Origin: JALYUA01 sp038229875
Lineage (GTDB): Bacteria > Acidobacteriota > Thermoanaerobaculia > UBA5066 > Gp7-AA6
Direction: 5' to 3'
NCBI GenBank assembly: GCA_038229875.1
Contig: JBBROA010000074.1
Location: 1-21,924, forward strand
Length of the DNA stretch: 21,924 bases
Shown piece by piece: positions 1 to 7,112 of the stretch (its first letter is position 1; every line of letters begins with the position of its first letter). Under the pieces are notes generated by a model. It worked only from the letters and a program-made list of their open reading frames with translations, did no database searches and was not told where the DNA came from. The translations under genes and the position numbers were made by a program.

Positions 1-317
1 AGCGGCAGCGTCGCGCCGTACGGGACTACGGCAATCGTCGTGAGAGCAGCGAAAACGGCAAGGGCCGGCGCGAGCACGTACAGCCCGCGGTCGACGTTGC
101 CGGGGATCAGGTCCTCCTTGAAGAAGAACTTGATGACGTCGGCGAGCGACTGGAGGAGACCGAACGGCCCGACGCGGTTGGGACCCGGGCGGTCCTGCAT
201 CAGGCCCGCACCGCGGCGTTCGATCCAGAGCAGGAGCGGGACGAAAGTCAGGATCGCGAGGAGCGGGATGAAGATCCGCGCCGCAACGAGAAGCCAGTCG
301 ATAGCGGTCGAGCTCAG
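1..317 (-). CDS. nuoH: NADH-quinone oxidoreductase subunit H, N-terminal part (runs off left edge)
   Basis: NuoH is the membrane subunit of complex I that helps form the quinone-binding site at the junction with the peripheral arm. The visible 105 codons read as a first transmembrane helix (about residues 6-30, ending LLLWIERRGAG) followed by the family signature around MQDRPGPNRVGPFGLLQ and FFKEDLIP, then the start of the next helix. The rest lies beyond position 1. No ATG, GTG or TTG occurs in frame ahead of the first helix. The only NTG codon is a CTG at 317-315, which overlaps the nuoG stop as CTGA, exactly as other junctions here overlap as ATGA or GTGA. A GGGGG run sits just upstream as a possible ribosome site. 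Identity is firm; the CTG start is inference from position and overlap. Confidence 0.9.
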   Translation of the reverse strand, partial: MSSTAIDWLLVAARIFIPLLAILTFVPLLLWIERRGAGLMQDRPGPNRVGPFGLLQSLADVIKFFFKEDLIPGNVDRGLYVLAPALAVFAALTTIAVVPYGATLP

Positions 318-2068
318 AGCGCCCCCGTCGAGACGAAGAGGCCTTTTTTCATGAAGCCGCCGCCCGCGAGCTCGTCGGACTGGACGCCGCCGTAGCCGGC
401 GACCTCCGCCTCGATCATCCGCAGCAGGTCGTCCGGTTTCCAGTTGCGGTCGCCGTACCCGAGGGCCTCGCAGAGGAGCAGAATCAGCTCCCATGCGGCC
501 CGGATGGGCGGCTTCGGCAGGAACGCCCGCGAGAACTTCTGCACGCGGCCCTGGACGTTCGTGAAGGTCCCTTCCCGCTCGGCGAGCGACGCCGCGGGAA
601 GCACGACATCAGCGGCCCGCGTCAGCGGGTTGGAGGTGCGGCCGGCGACCGCGAGCAGGCGCGCCCGCCGCAGGGCGGTGACCTTCTCCGGATCGTTGAC
701 CACGTCGCCGAAGGCTGCGTCGGCAATGAAGATCACCTCGGGCGACGCCTTCCCCGAGAGAACGTCCTCGAGCCCGTACCCGCCGTCGGAAGGCGACATC
801 CCCATGTCCTTCGCGCCGGCGAAGTTCGCGCCGAAGTGATTCCCTTCGATCCACTCGGTCTTCGACTTCATCCGCCGGACCCGCGACAGGTCGACCGTGG
901 CGTCGCGGTTGCCGCACGCCAGGTGGTCGGCGAGCTTGCGAAGCAGGAAGTTTTCCTCGTTCGAGAGGTGAGCCGAGCCCAGGAAGAACAGGCCCGTGGG
1001 CCCGACGCCGTCGATCGTCTTCTTCATCTCGCCGGCGATGTGCTGGATGGCCGCCGGGACGATCGCATCGGACGCTTCGCCGTCGCGGCGGACGGTCGCC
1101 TTCTCGATCTCCCGCTGGTTGAGCGTCTCGGAGGAGAAACGCCCGTAGTCGCACAGCCAGTAATCGTTGACGGCCGGGTTCAGACGCGGAAGGAAGCGAT
1201 AGACGACCGAGTTCTGCGTCTCGATCGAGATGTTGCACCCGATGTCGCAGCCCGGGCACACCGAGGGGGCCTTCTCGAGATACCAGACGCGGCTGCGAAA
1301 CCGGAATTCGCGGGCGGTGAGCGCGCCGACGGGACAGACGTCCGCGGCGCAGGCCGACCAGTCGTTCGCTAGCGGCTTCCCGTCGTGCGTCCACACGAGC
1401 GTGCGGCCGCCGCGGTCGAGGAAGGTCAGCTCACCGGTTCCTGCGATCTCCTGGCAGAAGCGGATGCACCGCGTGCACTGGATGCAACGTGTCATGTCCG
1501 CGATCACGTGAGGCCCGATCAGCGTGCGGTCGAAGCCCGGGTACTGGCGCTTGCGCTCGTCGTAGTCGGACTTCTGGTCCCCGTAGCCGAACGAATTGTC
1601 CTGCAGCTTGCACTCGCCCGCCTGGTCGCAGATCGGGCAGTCGAGCGGGTGGTTGATCAGCAGGAACTCCATGTTCGCCGCGCGCGACTGCACGACCTTC
1701 TCGGTGGTCGTCTTGATCGCGAGGCCGTCCTTCAGAGGCGTGGTGCAGGCGGCCTGGATCTTCGGGATCCCCTCTACCTCGACCAGGCACATCCGGCACT
1801 GACCGACGACCGACAGCCGCGGATGGAAGCAGAAGTGCGGGATCTCGATGCCGGCGAGCTTCGCCGCCTCGATCAGGTTGACGTCCTTCGGGACCTCGAT
1901 CGGCTTGCCGTCGAACGTGACGGTGAACGTCTTCTTGTCGGGAGGCGGGGCGGCCGGAGGCGGAGGCGGAGGGGGCGGGGCCGGAGCGCCTCCGCCGGCG
2001 GGCTTCCCCTCGCCTGAAGACGGAACGCCTGGCTTCGGATCCCCGCCGGGCTTGGGAGCGGAGCTCAT
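314..2068 (-). CDS. nuoG: NADH-quinone oxidoreductase subunit G (iron-sulfur)
   Basis: This is the large iron-sulfur subunit of the complex I NADH arm, 584 aa, carrying electrons from NuoE/F towards the quinone module. Cluster ligands can be read directly: a 2Fe-2S set Cys80, 91, 94 and 108; the His140/Cys144/Cys147/Cys153 set; Cys195/198/201 with Cys205 and later Cys240 and Cys245; and a CxxCxxxC set Cys271/274/278 with Cys306, matching the optional N7 cluster of the molybdopterin-oxidoreductase-like domain. Residues 1-45 are an unusual Pro/Gly/Ala-rich linker including eight consecutive prolines, before the ferredoxin-like fold begins. At 584 aa it is much shorter than the roughly 800-900 aa of Thermus or E. 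coli, so the C-terminal molybdopterin-like region is reduced. The ATG overlaps the nuoF stop by 4 nt; an open frame continues upstream but only as a shadow of nuoF. Confidence 0.95.
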   Translation of the reverse strand: MSSAPKPGGDPKPGVPSSGEGKPAGGGAPAPPPPPPPPAAPPPDKKTFTVTFDGKPIEVPKDVNLIEAAKLAGIEIPHFCFHPRLSVVGQCRMCLVEVEGIPKIQAACTTPLKDGLAIKTTTEKVVQSRAANMEFLLINHPLDCPICDQAGECKLQDNSFGYGDQKSDYDERKRQYPGFDRTLIGPHVIADMTRCIQCTRCIRFCQEIAGTGELTFLDRGGRTLVWTHDGKPLANDWSACAADVCPVGALTAREFRFRSRVWYLEKAPSVCPGCDIGCNISIETQNSVVYRFLPRLNPAVNDYWLCDYGRFSSETLNQREIEKATVRRDGEASDAIVPAAIQHIAGEMKKTIDGVGPTGLFFLGSAHLSNEENFLLRKLADHLACGNRDATVDLSRVRRMKSKTEWIEGNHFGANFAGAKDMGMSPSDGGYGLEDVLSGKASPEVIFIADAAFGDVVNDPEKVTALRRARLLAVAGRTSNPLTRAADVVLPAASLAEREGTFTNVQGRVQKFSRAFLPKPPIRAAWELILLLCEALGYGDRNWKPDDLLRMIEAEVAGYGGVQSDELAGGGFMKKGLFVSTGAL

Positions 2069-3387
2069 GCGATCACCAGGGCCGCGGCGCCGGCGCGAGG
2101 CCCCACGAGGCAGCGTTTTTCGGTGACGTGGTAGCGGTACTCGTCGCGGAACTTCGCGATCGAGGAGAGGACCGGCGCGATCGCCGCGTCCGAGAAGACG
2201 CAGATCGTCATGCCGTTCCCCATCTGGTTGGAGATGCGCTCTAAGAGGTCGATGTCCTCGAGCCGGCCTTCGCCCGCCTCTATGCGGGACAGGACCTTGT
2301 GGAGCCAGGGCGTTCCTTCGCGGCACGGCGTGCACTGGCCGCAGGATTCGTGGGCAAAGAACTTCGCCAGGTTCTGCGCCGCGTTGACGATGCACGTGTC
2401 CTCGTTCATCACGATGATCGCGGCCGACCCGAGCATCGACTTCTTCGCCGCGAGCCCGTCGAAGTCGAGCGGGCAGTCTTCGATTTCGGCCGGGGTCAGC
2501 ATCGCCGCGGAGGCGCCGCCCGGGATGACAACCTTCACCGGCCGTCCGTTCTTCATGCCCTGCCCGTAGGCCTCTCCGAAGATGAGGTCCTTCATCTGAA
2601 GACCCATCGGGGCCTCGTACACCCCCGGGCGGTTGACCGGGCCCGAGAGGCAATAGAGCTTCGGCCCGGTGTTCTTCTCGTTGCGGCCGATCTTCGAAAA
2701 CCACTCCGCGCCGCGTTTGACGATGTGCACGACGCAGGCGAGGGTCTCGACGTTGTTGACGATCGTCGGCGCCGCGAAGACGCCCGAGACGGCCGGGAAC
2801 GGCGGCTTGATCCGCGGCTGGCCACGTTTACCCTCGAGGCTCTCGATCAGGCCCGTCTCCTCGCCGCAGATGTAGGCGCCCGCGCCGCGATGGACCCAGA
2901 GGTCGAGCGAGTACCCCGACCCCAGGATGTTCTCTCCGAGGAGCCCTTCGCGCCGCGCCTCGGCCAGCGCTTCGTCGAGCACCCGCGCGCCGAGGTAGAA
3001 CTCGCCGCGGATATAGATGTAGGCGGTGCGGCACTTCAAAGCGTAGGCCGAGAGAATGATCCCCTCGATGACCTGGTGCGGGTCTTCCTCCATGAGCAGC
3101 CGGTCCTTGAACGTGCCCGGCTCCGACTCGTCGGCGTTGCAGAGCAGGTACACGGGCTTGCCCTTCGTGTCCTTCGGGACGAAACCCCACTTGACCCCCG
3201 TCGGGAAGCCGGCGCCGCCGCGCCCCCGAAGGCCTGACCGCTTGACCTCGTCGATCAGCTTCTCGGGCGTCCAGCCGCCGGTCAGGACCGTCTTCAGGGC
3301 CTCGTATCCACCGTCCTCGCGGTACCCCGCGATGGCCCGGGAATTCTCTTTTCCGACGCGCGCGAGGAGGACCTTCTCGTCCGCCAT
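2065..3387 (-). CDS. nuoF: NADH-quinone oxidoreductase subunit F (NADH/FMN-binding)
   Basis: NuoF oxidises NADH at FMN at the tip of complex I and passes electrons through a 4Fe-4S cluster. The 440-aa product has the nucleotide-binding glycine motif GRGGAGFPTG at residues 55-64, the CNADESEPGTFKDR region near residue 84, and the 4Fe-4S ligands Cys349, Cys352, Cys355 (SCGQCTPC) plus Cys396. Length is normal for the family (about 430-450). The ATG at 3387 is chosen because MADEKVLL begins the conserved fold, and a GGGGAG ribosome-binding-like run lies about 6 nt upstream, just before the nuoE stop. The nuoE stop and this start are 2 nt apart, so the genes are probably co-translated. It forms the NADH dehydrogenase module with NuoE and NuoG. 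Confidence 0.97.
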   Translation of the reverse strand: MADEKVLLARVGKENSRAIAGYREDGGYEALKTVLTGGWTPEKLIDEVKRSGLRGRGGAGFPTGVKWGFVPKDTKGKPVYLLCNADESEPGTFKDRLLMEEDPHQVIEGIILSAYALKCRTAYIYIRGEFYLGARVLDEALAEARREGLLGENILGSGYSLDLWVHRGAGAYICGEETGLIESLEGKRGQPRIKPPFPAVSGVFAAPTIVNNVETLACVVHIVKRGAEWFSKIGRNEKNTGPKLYCLSGPVNRPGVYEAPMGLQMKDLIFGEAYGQGMKNGRPVKVVIPGGASAAMLTPAEIEDCPLDFDGLAAKKSMLGSAAIIVMNEDTCIVNAAQNLAKFFAHESCGQCTPCREGTPWLHKVLSRIEAGEGRLEDIDLLERISNQMGNGMTICVFSDAAIAPVLSSIAKFRDEYRYHVTEKRCLVGPRAGAAALVIA

Positions 3388-3389
3388 GG

Positions 3390-3914
3390 CTACTCCCCGG
3401 CCCCTGCCGAAAGGCGCTCGATCAATTCGTCCATCTTCTTTCCGTCGACCGGCTCGACGTACGTGTCGTTGACCATGATCGACGGCGCCTTGTCGCACCC
3501 GGCGATGCACTCGACCTCGACGAGAGTGAACTTCCCGTCCGCGGTGGTCTCTTCGAGTCCGATTCCGAGCCGCTTCCGGCAGTGTTCGATCAGGTCCTCC
3601 GCCCCCGCGAGGTGGCAGGAGATGGAAGTGCACACCTGGATCAGGTGCCGCCCGACGGGACTCAGGTTGTACATGGTGTAGAACGTGAGCACCCCATCGA
3701 CGTGCGCCGGCGTGAGATCCAGGATGCGCGCGACTTCCTCCGCGGATTCCTTCGAGATCCAGCCCCAGGTCTCCTGCGCGACCCAGAGCACCGGCAGAAG
3801 GGCCGCCTGTTTCGTGGGGTAGCGGGCGAGCAGCTCGTCGATGCGCTGCAAGGCCTCCGGCGGAAAAACCGCGGGCCGTCCGGACTCCGCGACGGAATAC
3901 CTGCGGTGGCTCAC
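3390..3914 (-). CDS. nuoE: NADH-quinone oxidoreductase subunit E (2Fe-2S, thioredoxin-like)
   Basis: NuoE is the 24-kDa-type subunit of complex I, carrying the N1a 2Fe-2S cluster next to NuoF. The 174-aa product has an N-terminal helical part (residues 16-80, including WVAQETWGWIS and VLTFYTMYN) and a thioredoxin-like part with all four cluster ligands: Cys95 and Cys100 (CTSISC), Cys136 and Cys140 (CIAGC). Length is typical. The start is a GTG at 3914 that overlaps the nuoA TGA as GTGA; the open frame continues further upstream but only as an out-of-frame shadow of nuoA. NuoA being followed directly by NuoE is odd, because nuoB, nuoC and nuoD normally sit between them. Confidence 0.95.
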   Translation of the reverse strand: MSHRRYSVAESGRPAVFPPEALQRIDELLARYPTKQAALLPVLWVAQETWGWISKESAEEVARILDLTPAHVDGVLTFYTMYNLSPVGRHLIQVCTSISCHLAGAEDLIEHCRKRLGIGLEETTADGKFTLVEVECIAGCDKAPSIMVNDTYVEPVDGKKMDELIERLSAGAGE

Positions 3915-4264
3915 AGGTCGAACGCGCCCTTCTTCCAGATGTAGGCGTAACCGACCGCGAGGATCACCATGAAGACGAGCATCTCGGCGAAAAGCCCCGC
4001 GCCGCCGCTCCGGAAGATCAGCGCCCACGGGTAGAGGAAGGCGATTTCGACGTCGAACAGGATGAAGATCATTGCGATCACGAAGAACTTGATCGAGATC
4101 CGCTTGTGCGACGCGTCTAAGAGCGGAACGCCGCTTTCGTACGTCGAGAGCTTCGCGCGGGTGCGGAGCTTCGGCCCGAGCCAGGCGGAAAGGAGGAGGA
4201 TCACCGCGGCGATGCCGACGGCGGCCGCCATCAGTAACAGAATTGGGACGTAGTCCCGAGCCAT
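3911..4264 (-). CDS. nuoA: NADH-quinone oxidoreductase subunit A
   Basis: NuoA is a small three-helix membrane subunit of complex I near the quinone site. The 117-aa product has helices at about residues 6-27, 60-82 and 88-110, and the conserved loop TYESGVPLLDASHKRISIKFFVIAMIF-type segment between helices 1 and 2 that marks the family, including the acidic FDVEIAFLYPW signature. An upstream in-frame ATG at 4309 would add 15 basic residues unlike NuoA and would start inside the palindrome described below, so ATG 4264 is preferred; a GGGAGAGG ribosome-site-like run lies about 9-17 nt upstream of it. It is the first gene of the minus-strand operon and so the point of regulation. Confidence 0.94.
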   Translation of the reverse strand: MARDYVPILLLMAAAVGIAAVILLLSAWLGPKLRTRAKLSTYESGVPLLDASHKRISIKFFVIAMIFILFDVEIAFLYPWALIFRSGGAGLFAEMLVFMVILAVGYAYIWKKGAFDL

Positions 4265-4293
4265 GCGCGCCCGCCTCTCCCTTACTCCGAAGC

Positions 4294-4311
4294 TCGTGAA
4301 CTTTTTCACAA
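4294..4311. promoter_or_regulatory. Candidate Rex (redox repressor) operator upstream of nuoA
   Basis: TCGTGAACTTTTTCACAA is an inverted repeat of two 7-bp arms around a 4-bp centre. It matches the published Rex consensus TTGTGAAnnnnTTCACAA at 13 of the 14 defined bases; only the second base differs. It sits 30 bp upstream of the nuoA start codon, where a bound repressor would block transcription. Rex senses the NADH/NAD+ ratio, and nuo operons are established Rex targets in several bacteria. A TTGACT hexamer on the minus strand (4328-4323) could be the -35 element, but no convincing -10 was found. No rex gene is in the window, so the assignment rests on the match and its location. Confidence 0.6.
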
Positions 4312-4355
4312 GCGTCCGGGTGAGTCAATGAGTTGGAGAGGGCACCGGGCGGGAA

Positions 4356-4380
4356 GGCGAAGGGCGCAGGGCGAAGGGCG
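4356..4380. repeat. Short tandem repeat (11-bp unit, 14-bp period, two copies)
   Basis: GGCGAAGGGCG occurs at 4356-4366 and again at 4370-4380 in the divergent spacer between nuoA and the glycosyltransferase. The spacer (4265-4491) is otherwise GC-rich and carries the palindrome and a -10-like box. No function is evident; it may be simple purine-rich low complexity. Confidence 0.4.
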
Positions 4381-4478
4381 ACGGTGCGCGATGGGACCGG
4401 GAAGGCATTCGCCGCGTCCGACGCGCGCCCGCCGCCCGCCTCCCGGCGCCCGGCATCCGACTACCACCGCCCTCCCGT

Positions 4479-4484
4479 TAATAT
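4479..4484 (+). promoter_or_regulatory. Candidate -10 box (TAATAT) for the glycosyltransferase, leaderless geometry
   Basis: TAATAT stands out as an AT-rich hexamer in a GC-rich spacer and ends 7 nt before the proposed TTG start at 4492. A transcript started at the usual distance would begin at or next to the start codon, which is the geometry of a leaderless mRNA. No good -35 box is visible. Confidence 0.4.
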
Positions 4485-4491
4485 CGCGGCC

Positions 4492-5172
4492 TTGCCTTCC
4501 AAGCCGTTTCGCCCCGTCGCCCTCGTAGCCGCTTTCCAGGCGGAAGAGACCGTCGGTGAGGTCGTCGCGGGGCTGCGCCGCCATGTCCCGCAGGTCTTGG
4601 TGGTCGACGACGGGTCGTTGGACGCAAGCGGTGCGGTCGCGGCCCGTGCCGGCGCCCGGGTGCTGCGCCTCGACGTCAATTCCGGAAAGGGGAGCGCCAT
4701 CCGGGCGGGGCTCCCATCCCTCCTCGAGTCCGACGCGACTCACGTGGTGTTCGTGGACGCCGACGGCCAGCACGATCCCTCCGATCTTCCGGCTCTGCTC
4801 GCCGCCGCCCGGGAAGGCGACCCGTTCGTCATCGGCTCCCGGATGGCCGACCGCGAAGCCATCCCTCGGGCCCGGTACCGCACCAACGCGATCGGAAGCC
4901 GCATCCTCTCGCGCATGACCGGCTTCGAGGTGGAAGACGGCCAGTCCGGCTACCGGGTCCTCGCGACAGATCTCCTGCGCCAGTTCCGCCTCTCCGCGCG
5001 CGGATACTCGATCGAAACCGAAATCCTCTTGAAAGCCGCCCCGCACCTGTCGCGCCTGAGGCACGTCCCGGTCCGGGCGGTCTACGGTGGTCCCTCCCAT
5101 TACCGCTGGTTCCACGACACCTGGCTGATCTCGTGGGGCGCCGTCTACTACAAGGTGTTCGAGATCGATTGA
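4492..5172 (+). CDS. Family 2 glycosyltransferase (dolichol-phosphate-mannosyltransferase-like)
   Basis: A GT-A fold glycosyltransferase of 226 aa, probably moving a sugar from a nucleotide sugar to a lipid or polysaccharide acceptor at the inner face of the membrane. Visible motifs: a nucleotide-binding strand with VVDDGSLDASG (37-47), a SGKGSAIRAG stretch (64-73), the metal-binding DxD as FVDADGQHDPSDL (Asp89, Asp91), and the acceptor-side DGQSGYRVL (from Asp149), typical of DPM1-like enzymes. No transmembrane segment is obvious. The open frame reaches back to 4333, but the first 53 residues are Pro/Arg-rich spacer. TTG 4492 is chosen because the fold starts immediately after it and because of the -10-like box just upstream. 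Substrate cannot be told. The start is uncertain; the family is firm. Confidence 0.85.
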   Translation: MPSKPFRPVALVAAFQAEETVGEVVAGLRRHVPQVLVVDDGSLDASGAVAARAGARVLRLDVNSGKGSAIRAGLPSLLESDATHVVFVDADGQHDPSDLPALLAAAREGDPFVIGSRMADREAIPRARYRTNAIGSRILSRMTGFEVEDGQSGYRVLATDLLRQFRLSARGYSIETEILLKAAPHLSRLRHVPVRAVYGGPSHYRWFHDTWLISWGAVYYKVFEID

Positions 5173-5258
5173 GGGGAATCCCCCTCGTCGCCTTCGCTCA
5201 CTGCGGGACGCGCAGCTCCGCTCCGCCTCCCGGCGGGAGAGGGTTGGGGTGAGGAGCC
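5173..5258. repeat. Intergenic REP-like palindromic element
   Basis: The spacer after the glycosyltransferase starts with a GAGGGG/CCCCTC hairpin overlapping the stop and holds a second near-perfect palindrome CTCCCG-G-CGGGAG (5227-5239), followed by GAGAGGGTTGGGGTGAGG. On the other strand this tail reads CCTCACCCCAACCCTCTC, a form I recognise from dispersed intergenic repeats of many GC-rich genomes. Only one copy is in the window, so dispersal cannot be shown here. The first hairpin has no T-run, so it is at best a weak terminator. Confidence 0.5.
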
Positions 5259-5281
5259 CGCAGGGCGGTTGTAGGCGACCT

Positions 5282-5287
5282 TACAAT
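5282..5287 (+). promoter_or_regulatory. Candidate -10 box (TACAAT) for the deacetylase operon, leaderless geometry
   Basis: TACAAT matches the -10 consensus TATAAT at 5 of 6 bases and ends 8 nt before the ATG at 5296, so transcription would start at or next to the start codon. No clear -35 box is seen 16-18 bp upstream, and there is no ribosome-binding sequence between box and ATG. Confidence 0.45.
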
Positions 5288-5295
5288 CCGAACTC

Positions 5296-6162
5296 ATGCC
5301 CCCCGTCACCCCGCTGCGGATCCCCGGCCGCGCTCCGCGCGTTCTGACGGTCGACGTCGAGGACTGGTTCCACGTCTGCGGGGACGAGTACTTCTCCGAT
5401 CCGCGGCGCTGGCCCGCGTTTGCGCCCCGCGTCGAGACGACGATGCGCAGCATCTTCGACGCGCTCGAGAAGGGCGGACACCGGGGAACGTTTTTCTTCC
5501 TCGGCTGGATCGCCGCCAGGTATCCCCATCTCGTCGCGGAGGCCGTCCGCCGCGGGCATGAGATAGGAGTGCACGGAAACCTGCATCGCCGCGCCGACGA
5601 CGGCTCCGTCTCGGATTTTTCGGAAGATCTCTCCCGCGCGCTCGAAGAGCTGGAGCGCGCCAGCGGGAGAGTTCCTCTCGCGCACCGGGCCGCCGAATGG
5701 TCGATCCGCGCCCCGACGGATCCCGCGCTGGCGGAGCTCGTCCGCCACGGCCTCACCTGCGACGCCTCGATGACCTCGGTTCCGCCGCTCGGCCGCGCGG
5801 ACAACCATCCGGGGCCGCAGCGCATCTCGGTCCCGGGAGGCGCGATCGTCGAGGTCCCCCCGCTGACGGGCCGAGGGTTCGGCCGCACGCTTCCGATGGG
5901 AGGCGGCTGGCCTTTTCGGATGTTCTCTCCCGCTCGGATCGGCCGCGCCGAAGAGAGCTTCCGCTCGGCGGGCTGGCCGGCCGTTTTCACGTTTCACCCG
6001 TGGGAGTTCGACCGCGAGCATCCGCCGATGGAGGGGCTCGCGCCTCTCCTCCACCTCGTCCACTTTTTCAATCTCCGCTCGACACTCGATCGTTTCGAGC
6101 GCTGGCTCGAACGCGACCGATGCGTGGCCCTCGAGGACGTGTTGCCCGGCCTGGCGGCATGA
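5296..6162 (+). CDS. Polysaccharide deacetylase, XrtA/PEP-CTERM-type (NodB fold, DUF3473-like C-terminus)
   Basis: A 288-aa carbohydrate esterase-4 type protein that would remove acetyl groups from N-acetylated sugars of an exopolysaccharide or glycan. The start LTVDVEDWFHV (residues 17-27) is the signature of the deacetylases found with exosortase/PEP-CTERM polysaccharide loci, with Asp20 and Asp23 as likely base and metal ligand. HEIGVHGNLH (88-97) gives the metal-binding His93 and His97. FTFHPWEFD (from about residue 234) matches the conserved C-terminal HPWE motif. No signal peptide is visible, which is usual for this subgroup. The ATG is preceded by a -10-like box. The stop overlaps the next ATG by 4 nt, so the deacetylase is translationally linked to the acyl-metabolism genes. 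No exosortase is in the window, so the link to PEP-CTERM is by family only. Confidence 0.88.
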   Translation: MPPVTPLRIPGRAPRVLTVDVEDWFHVCGDEYFSDPRRWPAFAPRVETTMRSIFDALEKGGHRGTFFFLGWIAARYPHLVAEAVRRGHEIGVHGNLHRRADDGSVSDFSEDLSRALEELERASGRVPLAHRAAEWSIRAPTDPALAELVRHGLTCDASMTSVPPLGRADNHPGPQRISVPGGAIVEVPPLTGRGFGRTLPMGGGWPFRMFSPARIGRAEESFRSAGWPAVFTFHPWEFDREHPPMEGLAPLLHLVHFFNLRSTLDRFERWLERDRCVALEDVLPGLAA

Positions 6163-7112
6163 GCGCGCGCGCCGGATTTCTGTTCCCGGGCCAGCTCTCC
6201 GAGTGGGTCGGCATGGGGCGGGATTTCTTCGAGTCGGACCCCGAGGCGCGGCGCCTGCTCGCGTGGACTTCCGAGCGGTGCGGTCGGGACCTCGAACGGC
6301 TGATGCTCGCGGGACCCATCGAGGAGCTGCGCGAGAATCTCGCCGCCCAGTCCTCCGTGTATCTCGTGTCGACGCTGGCCGCTCGCGCGCTCGCCCGGGA
6401 GGGGATCGAGCCGCCGGCGACCGCCGGGTACAGCCTCGGAAACTACGGCGCGCTCGCGGCGGCCGGAGCCATCTCCTACGAAGACGGGCTCGACGTCCTG
6501 ATCGCGGTCTGGCGGGAAACGGAGCGCCTCGCGATCCGGGGATCGATGGCCGCCGTGATCGGGTGCCGGCGGGAGGTCGCCGAAGCCGTCTGCGAAGAGC
6601 TCCGGGCCGCCGGAAAGGACGTCTGGATCGGCAACGTCAACGCCGCCACGCAGTTCGTCCTGACCGGGCGCCCCGACGCGGTGCAGGCGGCTCTGGATTC
6701 CCTCGCCCCGCGGTCTCTTTCGGTGCTCCCGCTTTCGATGAGCTGGCCGATCCACAGCGAGCTCATGCGTCCGGTGGCCGACGCGGTCGCGCCGGTGGTC
6801 GCCGCTTGCCGGTCGGTCCGGGACCCGATCGTCCCGTTCTACGGCCCGGATGGCCGCATCCGAACGAAAGCGGCGGAAGTCAGTGAGCTCCTGGGAACGG
6901 AGTTCATCTACCCGACGCTCTGGAATGCGACCTTCGAGGCGATGGTCGCGGACGGTTTCCGGACGTTCGTCGAGGTCGGGCCCGGCGAGATGCTGTCCCG
7001 GATGAGCCGGTGGATCGACCGGACAGCGACGTGCCTCCCCTCGGGGACCCGCGAGGCGATCGCGAAGACCGCCGGTATATTGCTGCCGGAGAGATCGGGG
7101 GAGAGCGCATGA
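6159..7112 (+). CDS. ACP S-malonyltransferase-like acyltransferase (FabD family)
   Basis: A 317-aa acyltransferase that would load an acyl group, probably malonyl, from CoA onto the carrier protein encoded three genes later. All FabD catalytic positions can be read: Gln12 in FPGQ, nucleophile Ser92 in GYSLGNY (usual form GHSLGEY, so His to Tyr before the serine), carboxylate-binding Arg119 in VWRETERL, His199 in PIHSELM, and VEVGPG near residue 274. The Arg points to a dicarboxylic (malonyl-type) substrate. The usual FPGQGSQ opening is FPGQLSEW here, so this is a divergent paralogue rather than the housekeeping FabD. ATG 6159 overlaps the deacetylase stop, and its own stop overlaps fabG, both as ATGA. 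Confidence 0.85.
   Translation: MSARAGFLFPGQLSEWVGMGRDFFESDPEARRLLAWTSERCGRDLERLMLAGPIEELRENLAAQSSVYLVSTLAARALAREGIEPPATAGYSLGNYGALAAAGAISYEDGLDVLIAVWRETERLAIRGSMAAVIGCRREVAEAVCEELRAAGKDVWIGNVNAATQFVLTGRPDAVQAALDSLAPRSLSVLPLSMSWPIHSELMRPVADAVAPVVAACRSVRDPIVPFYGPDGRIRTKAAEVSELLGTEFIYPTLWNATFEAMVADGFRTFVEVGPGEMLSRMSRWIDRTATCLPSGTREAIAKTAGILLPERSGESA

Noticed and set aside
4333..4491. Longer N-terminus for the GT2 glycosyltransferase
   Set aside because: The 53 extra residues are Pro/Arg-rich translation of a low-complexity spacer containing a tandem repeat and a promoter-like box.
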